Shown here: positions 23,510 through 36,087 of the stretch, piece by piece
How positions within the stretch are numbered: the first letter of the stretch is position 1
Layout of the letters: each line of letters begins with the position of its first letter
Assembly: GCA_003707065.3 (NCBI GenBank)
Contig: PPXM03000003.1
Span: 620,001 to 684,000 of the forward strand
Direction of reading: 5' to 3'
Length of the DNA: 64,000 nt
DNA from: Trigonopsis variabilis
Taxonomy: Eukaryota > Ascomycota > Trigonopsidomycetes > Trigonopsidales > Trigonopsidaceae
The notes under the pieces: generated by a model
What the model saw: the letters and a program-made list of their open reading frames with translations, nothing else
Told to the model about the DNA's origin: nothing
Databases searched by the model: none
Translations under genes and position numbers: made by a program

Positions 23510-25096
23510 TTATGGAGAAGCTCCAAGACTTTCCGTTCGTTCCTCATAGATACGAACTAGGTCTTGAATGAGGGTTCCCTTGGTTCGAGAATGGGCAATG
23601 TTGAGAGAAACAGATGATTCGGACTGCCGGTTCAGGTCCGACATAGATTTTGCATGGTGAAGCGGTAGACTCCTATACCGGGCCGATTTTGGCACTGTCA
23701 GATCGTTCAAGAGAGCGTTTGTATTTTCGGATGTCATTTGGATTGATTGAGGGAAAGAAGACGTGTCTAAAGCTAAACTCACGTCCAGTGTGGTTGATGA
23801 TGCGTCATAATAGCACCCTTTTGATTCGCGCTCATTATCATTAAAGGCGAGGATTGAAGATGTCGGCTCTGAAAAGACTCTCTTGCCGCCAGCACGGACA
23901 CGAGCGGGTAGTAATGTCGTGTATTTTGTTAACACAGGTTTGGGTGGTAATGGAGGTGCAGACGTTCGATTGTAAGTCTCCAAATCAAACTCGTCTGTGA
24001 TGATATCCCACTCGTCGAGTAAATTCGACAGCAGTGACCAGCCACGATCACCCATTGTCTTTTTTCCATCCTTTCTGACGCCAAGAATAGAGGGGAGAAC
24101 AGTCAATATCAAGTCTTCCCTGTCAAGCTTAGTTGTCTCCGAGTTTTTGTAGATTAATTTTAGCAGAGGTATAAAACGGGCTAGAAGAGTCAAAGACTGA
24201 TCCGGCACGTGGTGCCGTAAAAAGTCTATAATCGAATCGTCGTGGATGCCATAGTCAAGAGACTTCAAAGATATTATGGGGGTAGGGAGTTGTCGTAAAA
24301 ATGATTTCAAAAGAGAAGCGGTAACGTGAGGTCCATAATCAGCAAATTTTAAGACCTGTCCACGATCGACGGCCTCTTCGAGGATATCGACTAGGTCTTC
24401 CCGGCCATCTACTCTGAAAATCTCAGGACAGCGCGGACCTGCGATCATCAAGTAGTCAATAGCACTGTTCCAGAAATTGGGAACAGTGTATCTATCGGGA
24501 AGGTTAACGCCAAAGACAGGAGAATAGGATGCAGGACAAATGATGCGTGGACATTCTTTCCTGTCGCGGAGATAGACTGATATTGGAATGTCTAAAACAG
24601 AGATGTCTATGAACTTAGAAAGCTCAGACAGAGATGAAGCTGAAATGTTAATTCTTCATTTCAATGCAAATTTACCGTGAATGATTTTATTTTTCCCTTT
24701 GGAGCTGATAATACCGGAAAACATGGAAATGGCAGCTCGCACCCACCAGGTTTCATGCACAATATAGAACCGTTTCATATTCTTTCTAACTTTCCTATCG
24801 AGCATCGAGTATGAATTCATTAGCCATGACCAACTAGGTCTATGTGGAGCACCTCCTGCAAAGAAAATAACCGCGTAGGGTGCCTCAGGATTGACAGGGA
24901 AATATTCAAGTATATAAGGCAACAAGTCTTCATGACTTATGAGCTCTCGAGAAGGTAGGGCGGTCGAGTTCAAAACAATCAGAGGAGCCTTTGTCGAAGG
25001 ATCAGTCGCATTCGCGGGATATATAATTGAACGTGCAATCTTCCTAAGTCGTGCAGCGTCTCCAGATCCAGCAACAGACTTGAGTTTTCTCCTCAT
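23510..25096 (-). CDS. CRAL-TRIO(Sec14)/RhoGAP protein, ARHGAP1/Ecm25-like
   Basis: Predicted Rho-family GTPase-activating protein of 516 residues. The first 140 residues hold a Sec14/BCH-type lipid-binding fold (LLPYILEYF ... YAVIFFAGGAPHRPSWSWL, then MKRFYIVHETWWVRAAI). A 36-nt intron (24675-24640) joins it to the linker ASSLSELSKFIDI. A RhoGAP domain follows (about 180-340) with the expected arginine finger in CPEIFRVDGR and LLKSFLRQLPTPII. The Ser-rich tail has a PPLPPKP stretch. The order matches human ARHGAP1. Met at 25096 is chosen because the open frame upstream runs over the first exon of the divergent gene. The target GTPase is unknown. Confidence 0.88.
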
Positions 25097-25235
25097 GGCT
25101 GCGCGCTTTATATAATTTTGGTGGTTCTTGTCTTGCGCCCACCCGTGGTTAACAGAAAGGGGCCTCGTGATATCTGTTGACAGCAACAGCAAAAGGTAAA
25201 CAAAACAGATCGATGGCAAGAGCCTAGAGAAGGCA

Positions 25236-26505
25236 ATGGTAGTACAATTGAAATGGCCACTTCTGGGAGTGATTGTATGGGACATTGAAAGCTTCTGGCT
25301 AATGAGCTAAGATTCCTACTGTAATTATTGCGACAATTGGATTTGGATCTCATTACTGGGTGTTTCACAGGACTCTGGAGACTCGTGATATAATAATTCA
25401 CCATGTATTATTGGTGATGGTTTGGATTTCTTATGGAATGGCTGTTTTTATCGGCCCCGGTTATTCAGATTCATCCTTCTCTCCGGGGAATGGTGAGTTA
25501 AAACGATGGTGTGCAAAATGTTCTCTATGGAAGCCAGAGCGTGCTCATCATTGCAAGACATGTGGAAAGTATGCAATTCCAGAAAGTTTAGGGCTTACTA
25601 TACAGGTGTGTCTTGAGGATGGATCATCATTGTATGGAATTTTAAACTTTGGAAATGCTGATTCAAGGTCCGTGGACAATGAATTGCGTCGGATTTCGCA
25701 ATTTCACTCATTTCTACCGCTTTCTTTTATGGGTGGTCATTGGAGTTACAACTTGTCTCATAAACCTCTCGTCCAACGCTTTAAAAATTTATAATGATCG
25801 ACATGCACCTGTGGTAAGTTCGGCATTCTCATGATTTCCATGGCTTGTTCTGATCTCAAACTAGACGGACCATTCACGACCAGAGATAATCGCAACTATC
25901 TTGCTACTGATTTTGACATTTTTTGTTCTGTTCACTGTGAGTCTTCTTCTGATCCGAACCACTTGGAATATATTCGAGGGTCAAACTCAGATAGAAGGAT
26001 GGGAGAGAGAACGAGTGGAAGATCTCGTAGAAAGGAATCGTGTCGACCCTGTAAGATACGTTAAGGAACTTCTACTAATGTGAAGATCGAGTTCCCTTAC
26101 GATATCGGACTATTTGAAAACTTCTACGACTTTCTGGGTTGCCCGTTATTTATACTTTTGCCTTTCAATGTGGCACCCGGGGACGGCTTCCAGTTCGAAA
26201 AGAATGAACAGTGGGATCCTAATCATCCTTGGCCACCGGAAGATAAATATGCCCGTCTTCTAAGAGAGCGCTTACATAATGTCACGAACCTATCGTCAAA
26301 TATCCAGGACGATCTAGATGACAGTTCTCTAAGGCGCACTTCTCACGCTCAACGAAATTCAAGGTCCGAGACGAATTCTCAGAGCAGTCTGTTGGAGGAA
26401 GAAACATCTAACGGCGCCTTATTTGATGATAGGAGATCACGGTACATAAGTGTTAGTGGAGACACACTAGCAGACTTTGGAGTTGACGAAGATGATAACG
26501 AATGA
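25236..26505 (+). CDS. PFA4: DHHC-type protein S-palmitoyltransferase, Pfa4-like
   Basis: This integral membrane enzyme attaches palmitate to cysteines; Pfa4 in the ER modifies chitin synthase Chs3. Six exons (25236-25274, 25312-25568, 25606-25631, 25668-25813, 25865-26050, 26086-26505) give 357 residues; introns are 35-51 nt. The zinc/DHHC domain reads WCAKCSLWKPERAHHCKTCGK then CVLRMDHHC (catalytic Cys108) then PWTMNCVGFRNFTHF; the DHHC triplet itself is split by a splice site. Four membrane helices are visible. The FPYDIG block and the DPNHPWPPEDK block after the last helix are Pfa4-like. It is divergent from the RhoGAP gene, with starts 139 bp apart. Confidence 0.93.
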
Positions 26506-26638
26506 GTTTTCAGTGACAGATTTTTCGTCGTATTTGTTATCCATCTTCATTCATACTAAATTCGCCCATAAGTATTCACTAAACATACAAATACATACTT
26601 TGAAACAAACACAAAATAATTAAATGCTCTTAGGACGC

Positions 26639-29600
26639 CTATTCGGCATCCCGCATTTCTTCATCCACTGGTTGCTCGGCAGGAGCCTTCCCGTTCGCCA
26701 TACTAGGTTGATTCGCGGAATCAGTTGAAAGAAGTCGCGCCTTTTCGGCATCGACTGGGCCCTTTTCTATCCAAGTCTTGAACCATATATCGTCCTCAGG
26801 AGTGACTTCATCGATACTGTCAAGAACCTCTTTCATCTTTTCTTTCCTAGAGTCTTTGTGCACAGCTCCAAACGGCGGGGCATGACAGTCGCGAGTCAGT
26901 TCAGATCTGCGAGCATAGATATCTTCCGACCCTGGCTCGAAAAACATCTTGTAAGTGTTCGCACATATCTTTACAATCAAATGAGAAGCAGCTATGCTAT
27001 CTGGATAACCTGACTCAGCAAACTCCTCAGACGCCGATTCAAGGTTACGCTTCAAGAAAGGGATCCGAACTTTGTCGGCTGGAATGCCTTCGGTGGGATT
27101 CGTCATCATGTATGAAGTCAAGTAGTAAGCCCAAAGATCCTCTTCATTCTTTGCATCGTTAACCGTTAAATCATCATCCAAGAGGTGCTGCATAGTGATA
27201 CGGTTCTCATGGGGATTCCAACCAATCCGGAATACAGCTTCTTCACCTTTTTGATTAGAAGAGCCGTACTCTGAAGGGTTCGATCGAGATCGTCCAAGAA
27301 CAGATTCAACCTCAACTCTGTAAACAATTTGCTGCTTAACACTTGCTTTAGGCTGCACCCGATCATGATCAAACAGCACAACAATTTCTGAACTTTTGTA
27401 GTCAGTTATGATGGTATGAATATGTTTCGCTATTGCATGAATGACCTTGTCTATCGTGAACATTTTGAATGCGCGGTTTCGATAGGCATGTCGCAGAGCC
27501 TCCTCGAACCATTGGTGCTCTAAATCACCTTCAACGACACGTTCACATAAGCGTAACATTTGCTCATAAGCGTCATCAGGTTGAAATGCAAGTCCCATAT
27601 CTTCGATCTTATGGGGAAGGATACCCAAGTCTTTAGCAAAAGCAACAGGCTTTCGATTTCGAAGGTCCTGCGACACTGATGCATCCATATCTTTTATTTC
27701 CTTCAGCCGAGAATATAAGACCTCCAGGAGACGAATAAAGCAATATATGGCCGTATTGCAGAAAAGATTGTATTCCTGACGGGGAAGAGGGGTATCGTCG
27801 GGCACTTTTAGATTCGAATCAGACTTATCGACATGTTTGACCCAGACTTCACTCGCCTTCTCAATCTCTAAGGGCGTCTCGTCTTCTCCACTTGGCTCTT
27901 CACCGTCCTCATCACCCTCCTTCTCTTTAGAAGCTTGGTTTGAGGATTTAGTAGAGCGCGCACCATTCTTACCTCGCCGAAGAATGTCCTTGAGGACATC
28001 AGAATCAGTCTTATTATCTTCACTGGCATGTCCACGGGAAGAATCAACATGGGCATTCCGTGGGCTGATATTTGGACCAAAGAAAAGAGGAAGAAAAGAG
28101 CGGAAAAAAATATCCATTTTCTCTCGATCATTAGAAGAATAAGTGCTAGAATTTTCTAGATGGCAAGAAAGTAGTCTAGCAATATCCCAAAAAATCTCAG
28201 GATCTTGAATCGAGAATTGCAACTGGAAAGATGGAGTCTCCAGCCTATTCTTAAATACACCACTTGACCTCTTAGCCTCTTGCTCTTTCAGAATAGTATC
28301 AATCTCATTCAACATATACCTGGTGGTCAAGATTTTCTTATCAGTCTGTTTGAATGTGAGGCCGCGGTGATCTAGAGACTTCCACATGACACGCGCTTCA
28401 GTTTCTCTCCAGACCTTGTTCCATTCTCTTTGGGCTTTCCTCCATTCTTCATCCTTTTGCTTCAGCCTCTTGAGCACGATAGGGACGGCAACAGCCGGGT
28501 TCTCCATCAAAGCTTCAATTACTTCCTCGCCCCTCTCACGATCATAAATCTTCTTGATGATAGTCGAGTAAATCGAAACAGAGGTATAGCCAAGACCTGG
28601 TGGCAGCTTGAAACTCGCTTTCTCTTCCATGGTCATATTGGCTATTCGATTGGCGATAGGCTCGAGAATCTGTATAGTTCTCAAACCAGCTTCGATATTA
28701 TGATCATACTCATGTCTTTCCTCTTCGATTCGATGAAGAATTTCTTCGTATTGATTCTTACGATGGGCAACAAACCCAGAATCCTCAGACGCCCAGGTGG
28801 GATGACCGACCCATTCATCATTCAAGACTTCCCAGCATAGCTCATCACGACCGGAGCAAGGTTGCCATGTCTCAGATTTGGGTAAAAGACGATAGCTTGG
28901 GCCATAAGATTTGCATAAGGAGAGCTCCAACTGATGCTTTTTGTAGACAATATTTTCGATTCTTTGTGGCTTCTCTTCGTATCCGAGGAAATTCTTGAAC
29001 CAATCCATCAATTCTTTATTTTGGCCAAAGAATAACTCTGCCCTTTCAACGAGTTCGCGTTTATCAATAATACCATTGGTGAAAAGGTTAGTGAGCTTCA
29101 AGAAGTCTGCATAAATTTGCTTGTTTCCAATGTGCTTTTTAACTTTATCGAAGAAGGCAAGTTCCTCAGCAGTAGCTGTTACTCTAGTGGGGGGACCAAA
29201 AGCTTCAGGCGCGCCAGGAGTCAATGATGAGTTCGTGGCACCCTTGGTCACTGCTTCATTTCTTCCGACTTGACGTTTCTTTACTGGAGGATAGTGTTGC
29301 GTCGACCGAACTGATGAGGTCTGAGAGTAGGCGTCTTCTTGTTTTGAAGAGCGGAAGTTATCGGTCATAATAGGAGGAATTTGAGAGCCTGATGTCATAG
29401 TTGAAAGGCTTCGCTTCTTTCTTTCTTTCTGTCCAATCTGGAGAGGAGCAAAATTACCAACAGGAGGAAGACGGTTTTGACCAGCAAACGGGTCGACGCC
29501 TGGAATCGGCTGTCTCGGAATGTTTGATTGGGGCAAGAACTGCTTGAAGTCATTAAGTAAATCAGGAGCGTCTTTTAGGAGAATTGAAACCTGGCTATCC

Positions 29601-30309
29601 ACATCAGAAATAGTATTTTGCTCACTTCGGTAAGTCTGAAGAATTTCAAGGAAGTTCTTATAGACATCAGGTTGATTAGCAAACCGGTTTTTGATCTTAT
29701 TGACATAGCTGATTGCATGTGTAATCGGACCATGGTCCATCTCATATGACTGGACTCTGTCTACTTTGTGCATGGCTTGGTCTGGCATACCATACACTTG
29801 ATGGGCTCCCGCTGCCACTTGTAATTGAGACATTGAAGATTCCATCTTCATATTAGGTTGGACATTTTCGGAAGAGCCTGGGTAGCCTCCATACATTCCG
29901 TCAATATGTTGAGTAGGCCATCGGGCATCATAGATCAATCCTGCTCCATCAGGACGAGTAACAGTACCTAAAGGAGTAGTTACCCGGATGGGGTTGGGAT
30001 CCGACGGATTGAGCGAACACTCAATCCGATATCCATAAGGTAGAAAGGTATTAAAGCCTTGAATAAGCTTGGGATGATCACGGAATAAGGTTGACACTCT
30101 CTCGATTACTCCCGGAGTATCAATACTGTATCGTTAACGACGTTCATGATAGCGTAAGGCGGATCCACTCACCTCTGGGATTTGAAATCTTTCATGATGT
30201 CTAAAAATCTATTGTATACATCAGGTTGGTTTTGAAATTGCGCCTTGACTTCATCCAAGTAGGATTTGGCATCCTCAAAGTTCAGGGTCGGATAAGTAAC
30301 TGAAGCCAT
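26639..30309 (-). CDS. SIN3: Transcriptional corepressor Sin3
   Basis: Scaffold of the Rpd3/HDAC corepressor complex in the nucleus. 1207 residues in two exons; the 47-nt intron 30172-30126 lies inside the first PAH domain. Three paired amphipathic helix domains are visible: PAH1 about residues 7-76 ([22 protein letters not shown]), PAH2 about 180-245 and PAH3 about 367-435. They are followed by the HDAC-interaction region ([27 protein letters not shown], about 450-650) and an acidic insert near 760. Length is close to fungal Sin3 (1300-1500). The upstream region holds the folded element described at 30564-30692. Confidence 0.97.
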
Positions 30310-30879
30310 CAAATCCTCCTCGATTATTGTCAAAAGATGCGATTTCGGCTAGTTGTATAGGCTCTCGATTTTATTTTCCGTAAGGGAAAGCGTCAAGAAT
30401 ATATGCTTTCTCCTGCTCAAACTTGACCTGCGCAGGTCAGCCACTCAAATCCCGATAAAGTTAAGTACCCACGTCTTGCAGTTCAAAATTAGTTCGTTCT
30501 TGCTCAGATCTCAAGTTAGACGATTGAGATACTTCGCTTCCTCTCGTTAAAATAGTGATGATGTTGAGGAAAGTGTGTATTCCCTCGTCACCTAGCTTGG
30601 TAACGCGGCTTCGGCTCGCGGTAGGGTAATCTGCCGCCTCGTTTTGCTACCCGCCAGACATTTTCGGCGTTACCAACGGTTTCCTGCCTCAATTGTATGG
30701 GCGATTTCTTCGATGTTTTTATTTATTACAGATGGATTCTTAGAAATCTGCATAATGTTCCACCGTGACCTTCTATGATCTAATTGAATATTAATTTACA
30801 CAAGCCAATAAGAAGATCTATCCAGATCTGCAGGAGATAGACGGCTCTTTTCACGAAATAGAAAAGAATTCTCATGACA
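30310..30879. other. Spacer between SIN3 start and polo-kinase 3' end
   Basis: Contains the SIN3 promoter and the strongly folded element at 30564-30692. A 65-codon frame at 30353-30550 is not convincing. Confidence 0.6.
30564..30692. ncRNA. Candidate structured RNA or cruciform element (unknown family)
   Basis: A GC-rich patch in an otherwise AT-rich spacer with nested complementary arms. TTGAGG (30564-30569) pairs with CCTCAA (30687-30692); the perfect 10-bp arms TTGGTAACGC (30597-30606) and GCGTTACCAA (30667-30676) lie inside. Within these are a GC-TTCG-GC tetraloop hairpin (about 30605-30619) and GCGGTAG/CTACC-CGC arms (30618-30624 and 30647-30654). A T5 run follows at about 30716. No match to tRNA, 5S, U-snRNA, SRP or RNase P was recognised. 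Strand is not determined; a DNA-level regulatory cruciform is the alternative. Confidence 0.35.
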
Positions 30880-33174
30880 TCATGTCTTTGCCCACTGTCT
30901 CAGTACGGACAAAGCGTACTTGAGTCTCTTCGCGATCCGATTCCCTCCATCTCCACATCCCGAGCGAGCCTCCTCCACCAAGGCCTCTCGAATTCCACAG
31001 GTTCTTAGAATTCTAGTCTTATTGATGAACCTGATGACCTTTCCACTGCTGTCAATGACCAGTTTGCAATGGTCAATGAAGTTAAACTGCTGTTAGTTTT
31101 AAAACATCCCTGCTGTTGCTCACCTGAAAATCCCCCGTGCTTAGTTGAAAGACAATTGCTTGTTTTGTTCGCTTAAAATTGATGACAAAATCCATGCCTT
31201 TAGTTTTAGTAACATCGACGTACGTCCATTCTTCTGCTTTGTAAAGATTTTCCAGCATATAAGTGCCGAAGTTTCGAGCCAAGTAAAATTTCTTCTCGAG
31301 GGTCGCAGGATATGAATCCAAAAGGAAATTCTCCGCATGAAAGGGATATTGCTCCACAGAGTCGACGTAGTCAAAATGCTTTTCGCCAGGCGATATGATC
31401 AGAGAAGAAAGATCGTTGAAATAAACACCCACACTGCCATCGGATAACTGAAATCCTAAACCATATTTGTTCGTATAATCCACCCATTTACTCACAAATG
31501 CAGTCCTGTGTGTTTTGTCATAAGGTATCGGGTGTACAGCGTAATCAAGAGGTTCTTTTAAAGACTTTTCCAGAGAGGATATCAGAAATTTTAGGTTTTG
31601 ATCTGGGTGAGATGAATATGAATATTTATGGTCTTCTTTTGTTGTTTCGTGCGTAAGTGGGGCTCTCATTCTCATAATTTTACTATTTGAGACATAGTTA
31701 TCCACCTTTTTTGAATTGATGGACGACGCGATAGCCTCAGAAGAAGTAAAATTTGGAGCACGCTCAGGGTTAGATCCTGTGTTTCCCTCAGTTACACTCT
31801 CATATTTCGAGCTTTGAAGTTTAATCACTGGTCTTACCGGCAGGCAGGCTAATCTCGTATATCCATTGGGCTCGTATACGGGCTTATAGCTTTCCCTATT
31901 ATTTCGAGGACTCAGGCCCTCAGGAATGACCCGCTCTTTTGTTTCGCTTTGGAAAGCTACTTTGATGCTGATCGGGTTCTCTCGTGACCTTGAAGGACGT
32001 AGTGTCAGGTTCCTGCCGATGTTCAGCCCTGCCGCCGACGCAACATCTCTGAAATGTCTATGAGACAAGGAAAGACCAACCATTTCAAACGAAGGCGAAC
32101 GTAGAAGGGACTCTAAGGGTATCGTCCTAGGCATAGTTCCTTGAAAGAACTTGTGCTGAATTATATCATCTATGGATGGTCTAGTCGAAGGATTAGAGGA
32201 GAGAATACTTCTAATGAGATCACGAGCCTCTTCGCTGACAGGCACTGACTCTGGAAACTTGTAGTCATTGGCCTTGATCCGTTTGTAGACATTTGAAACC
32301 TGATCAGCGTGGAAAGGTGGTTTTCCGACTAGGAGGGCATACAAAATCACTCCGATCGACCAGATATCAACCTCGTAACTATGGCCGAATTCTTTCCCGA
32401 ACAGAATTTCCGGCGCTATGTAGTTTGGCGTTCCACAAATTGTTCTTTTTCGTTCTGAATCCGAAAGAAGAAGAGCAGCCAAACCGAAGTCACCGATTTT
32501 TGCGTTAAGGCTGCTATCAAGAAAGACGTTTCCAAGCTTCAAATCTCTATGAATAACCTTTCTTGAGTGTAGATATTGGACAGCGCCCAGCAATTGAATA
32601 ATATAATAGCGAGCTTCTGGCTCCGTTAGTCTCTTCCTTCTCGAAAGAAGATCTAATAATGACTATAATTCAGCAAAACATATAGAGTCATGTACTAACC
32701 TGATGCTCACAAAGTTCCAAAATTATATATATATTAACATCGTCTTCAAAACAGTCGATAAATCTGACGATATTTGGATGATCAAGGTTTTTGTGGACTT
32801 CAATCTCTCCAAGAAGCTTAATTGGTTAGCTAGTTGACTTATTAGGGTCATATACCTTCATTCTAGACTTTGCCGTCTTTAGAGATGCTTTAGCAATCGT
32901 CTTCGCTGCATATATATTTCCAGATCTGTCTTCGACTTGAAAGCATTTGGCAAAACCTCCCTACTTTGTTGGTATTATTTATGTCATTTTCCCTTACTTG
33001 TCCGATACAGACTCCCCTTTGAAATTCTTTACCGTCTTCTCGATTTCGAATGAGTTTCGGGGGAGTCTTACAGAGGGTAGCAGGTTTTTGTTTTATCTTC
33101 CTCAAGGGCTTAGGAGATAAAACATTATTCGCATTGGCATTCTCCCCTAGCACAAAACTCCTCTGATTTGACAT
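30880..33174 (-). CDS. Polo-like kinase (Plo1/Cdc5)
   Basis: Mitotic Ser/Thr kinase controlling entry into mitosis, spindle and septation. Five exons (introns 32998-32962, 32855-32817, 32699-32663, 31123-31087, all 37-39 nt) give 714 residues (S. pombe Plo1 683). The kinase domain has the glycine loop GQGGFAK (about 57-63), catalytic Lys in [15 protein letters not shown] (171-178), DFGLA, and the polo-type activation loop [14 protein letters not shown]. Two polo boxes fill the C-terminus: [24 protein letters not shown], then the second box completed by the last exon ([16 protein letters not shown]). An N-terminal Lys/Pro-rich tail precedes the kinase. Divergent from TOP1. Confidence 0.96.
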
Positions 33175-33377
33175 AATTGACAATTCCTGTCAATAATATT
33201 TGTAAACCAGAATTCAGACGAAGACGGCCGGCTGATGTTTACCTTGTATCGTCATTTCTTAATTTGATGTTTTGGTCGTAACCAGGACAACGTTTTGGAT
33301 ATTTCCAGGTCCATATTCCGACGTAACTGGGCTAGATTTGACCCGAGCAAGATCTGTCTCAACATCTCGGAGCTGAC

Positions 33378-35795
33378 ATGTCAACCAGCAGTTCCGAAGA
33401 GGATATTCCTCTTCGAGTTCGAGATAAAGGTAGCTTACTGTTAATTACGCGTGTTCTAATATCAAGGTTCTCGGAAAAGCAACCAGATCAAGGATGAATC
33501 CAGTAGTGATGAGGATGTTCCCTTGTCGAAAAAAGTAGGACTGATCATATTTTCTGGTATACTTACTATTAGTCACCGATAAAAAATGTCAAGGTAAAGA
33601 AGAACGGGACGTCTAATACGAATGGGACCACTAAGAGGAAACGAAAGAGTTCAACAAAAGTTGAAGCCATTTCTGGCGCGAAGAAAGTCAAACAGGAGCC
33701 CGGAATCAAAGAAGAGTCTAAGACCAACGGTCAGCCACAATCTAAAATATCCGCCAATAATTCTCGCAGCAAAAGGAAACCTCTGAAAACAGTAAAAGCT
33801 GTGCTAGACGATGACATGCCTGTGAAAACGGAGAGCACATCAAATCCGCTTAAGCAAGAGGACAACGACGAAGAAGATGAATCCTATAAATGGTGGGAAG
33901 CTGAACAAAATGACGGTTCTGTTAAGTGGACAACTCTATCCCATAATGGAGTACTTTTCCCTCCTCCTTATGAACCATTACCTTCACATGTTAAACTACT
34001 CTACAAAGGTGAACCGGTTGATCTTCCAGTGCAAGCGGAAGAGGTTGCAGGATTTTTTGGTGCTATGTTGAATTCCGACCATGCTAAAAATCCTGTCTTC
34101 ATTGAGAATTTCTTTAATGATTTTCGTGCTGTTCTGAAGGAATCTTCTGGCTCTGAAATTGATATCAAGAGCTTTCATGATTGTGATTTTTCTAAGATTT
34201 TCGAATATTACGAAGAAAAGCGGCTGGAAAAGAAAAATTTGTCCTCATCAGAGAAAAAGGCATTGAAGCAGGCAAAGGATAAACTAGAAGAACCATACAA
34301 GACCTGTCTATTGGATGGCCGAAAGGAGATTGTCGGCAACTTTAGAATAGAGCCTCCTGGGTTGTTTCGCGGCCGAGGAAAGCATCCAAAGACGGGCAAA
34401 TTAAAAGCCAGGGTCCATCCAGAGCAAGTCACGATTAACATCGGAGAAGGAGAAAAGATACCTGATCCCCCCGAGGGTCATCAGTGGGGCGAGGTCCGGC
34501 ACGACAATACTGTATCTTGGCTAGCCACTTGGAAGGAAAATATCAACAATAATACGAAGTATGTCTTCCTAGCTGCAAGTTCCTCTCTCAAGGGAATGAG
34601 CGATTTCAAAAAGTTTGAGAAAGCTCGAGAGCTGAAGAAGCATGTTGAGCGGATACGGAAGGACTATATGAAGGAGTTGAAAGACGAGGTGATGGCTGTC
34701 CGTCAGCGTGCGACCGCCATGTATCTCATAGACGTCTTTGCCCTTCGTGCTGGTGGAGAAAAAGGAGAAGATGAAGCTGATACAGTGGGCTGTTGTTCGC
34801 TCCGATATGAACATGTGACACTTAAACCTCCAAATACCGTGATTTTTGATTTCCTTGGTAAGGATTCAATCCGCTTTCATCAAGAGGTCGAAGTGCATCC
34901 TCAAGTATTCAAAAACCTCAAGATTTTTAAGAAAGAACCCAAAGGTCCTGGAGATGATCTGTTTGATCGTCTAGATCCACAGACTTTGAATAAACATCTT
35001 CAACATTACATGCCTGGTCTGACGGCTAAAGTGTTCAGAACTTACAATGCTTCGAAGACTATGCAAGATCAGATCGACCTGATTCCAAACAAAGGTACGG
35101 TGAATGAGAAGTTCGTTGCTTTTAATGCAGCCAATCGAGCAGTCGCAATACTATGCAACCATCAAAGGACCGTGACCAAGTCTCACGAATCTAGCATCGA
35201 AAAAATTGACGACAAAATTCTCGAGTTGAAATGGAACATCGCCAAGTTGAAGAATAGCATCTTAGCATTAGATAAAACTGCAGCAAAAAACCGAGCCGAC
35301 TACTTCAAATGGGATCCTTCTTTAACTCCAGAAGTGCTTGAGAGACTAAAAGAAAAGATTTTGGAGCGAGAGCGCCTGAAAGTGACCCGGAAGTTCCAAA
35401 GGATGTGTGAAAAGGCAAAAGAAGAAAATGGAGAGCAACTGCCGGAGTCAGACTTGAAGGATACGCTCAAAGGTGTAGATGAACGGGCAAAGGTTTTAGA
35501 TAAAGAAATTAAGACGGGAAGATCCGAAGTGAAGGATAATATCACAGTGGAAAAGTTAGAGAATCAGATTACAAAATTAGAGGAGCGAGTCGCCAATATG
35601 AACTGGCAGCGCAAAGACAAGGAAGATAACTCGACTGTTGCTTTGACTACGAGTAAGATCAACTACATTGATCCCCGCCTGACAGTGATGTTTTCGAAAA
35701 AATATGGAGTACCGATCGAAAAACTTTTTTCAAAGACATTACGTGAAAAGTTCAAATGGGCCATGGAATCGGCCGACGAAAACTGGAAGTTTTGA
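33378..35795 (+). CDS. TOP1: DNA topoisomerase I (type IB)
   Basis: Nuclear enzyme that relaxes supercoils through a 3'-phosphotyrosyl nick. Three exons (33378-33429, 33467-33534, 33573-35795) give 780 residues. The charged, Lys-rich N-terminus is followed by the core domain ([23 protein letters not shown] at about 170), catalytic-core motifs [12 protein letters not shown] and [12 protein letters not shown], a long coiled-coil linker, and the C-terminal SKINYIDPR with the catalytic tyrosine Tyr738. Introns of 37 and 38 nt lie within the N-terminal 45 codons. It shares a 203-bp divergent promoter with the polo kinase. Confidence 0.98.
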
Positions 35796-36087
35796 TCGAT
35801 TATTTGTACTTTACAACAGAAGTGGTCTTCGCTTTGCATCTTGCATAATGTTTTGACATAGAACCCTGTTATATATATATAAAGATATATATTCTTTCAA
35901 GTTTACCACCTTTCTGCAAACGTAACAATTTGAGCTGAAGTGCAGGAAAGCTATTAATCGCTTTCTTCTAGAAATCTTGCTGGACAGTGTAAGTATTGTT
36001 GTAAAACCCCAGTATCCAAGAGATCAGCTGCGACAAGAAGCAGAAGGCTGATCCAAATCTATTAATTTCTCATTAACAGCCTCCGGG

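Noticed and set aside
30564-30730. RNase P or MRP RNA for the folded element (GAGGAAAG start, ACAGA near 30728)
   Set aside because: The fragments resemble conserved regions I and V only loosely and the core pairing cannot be drawn; kept as an unknown element.
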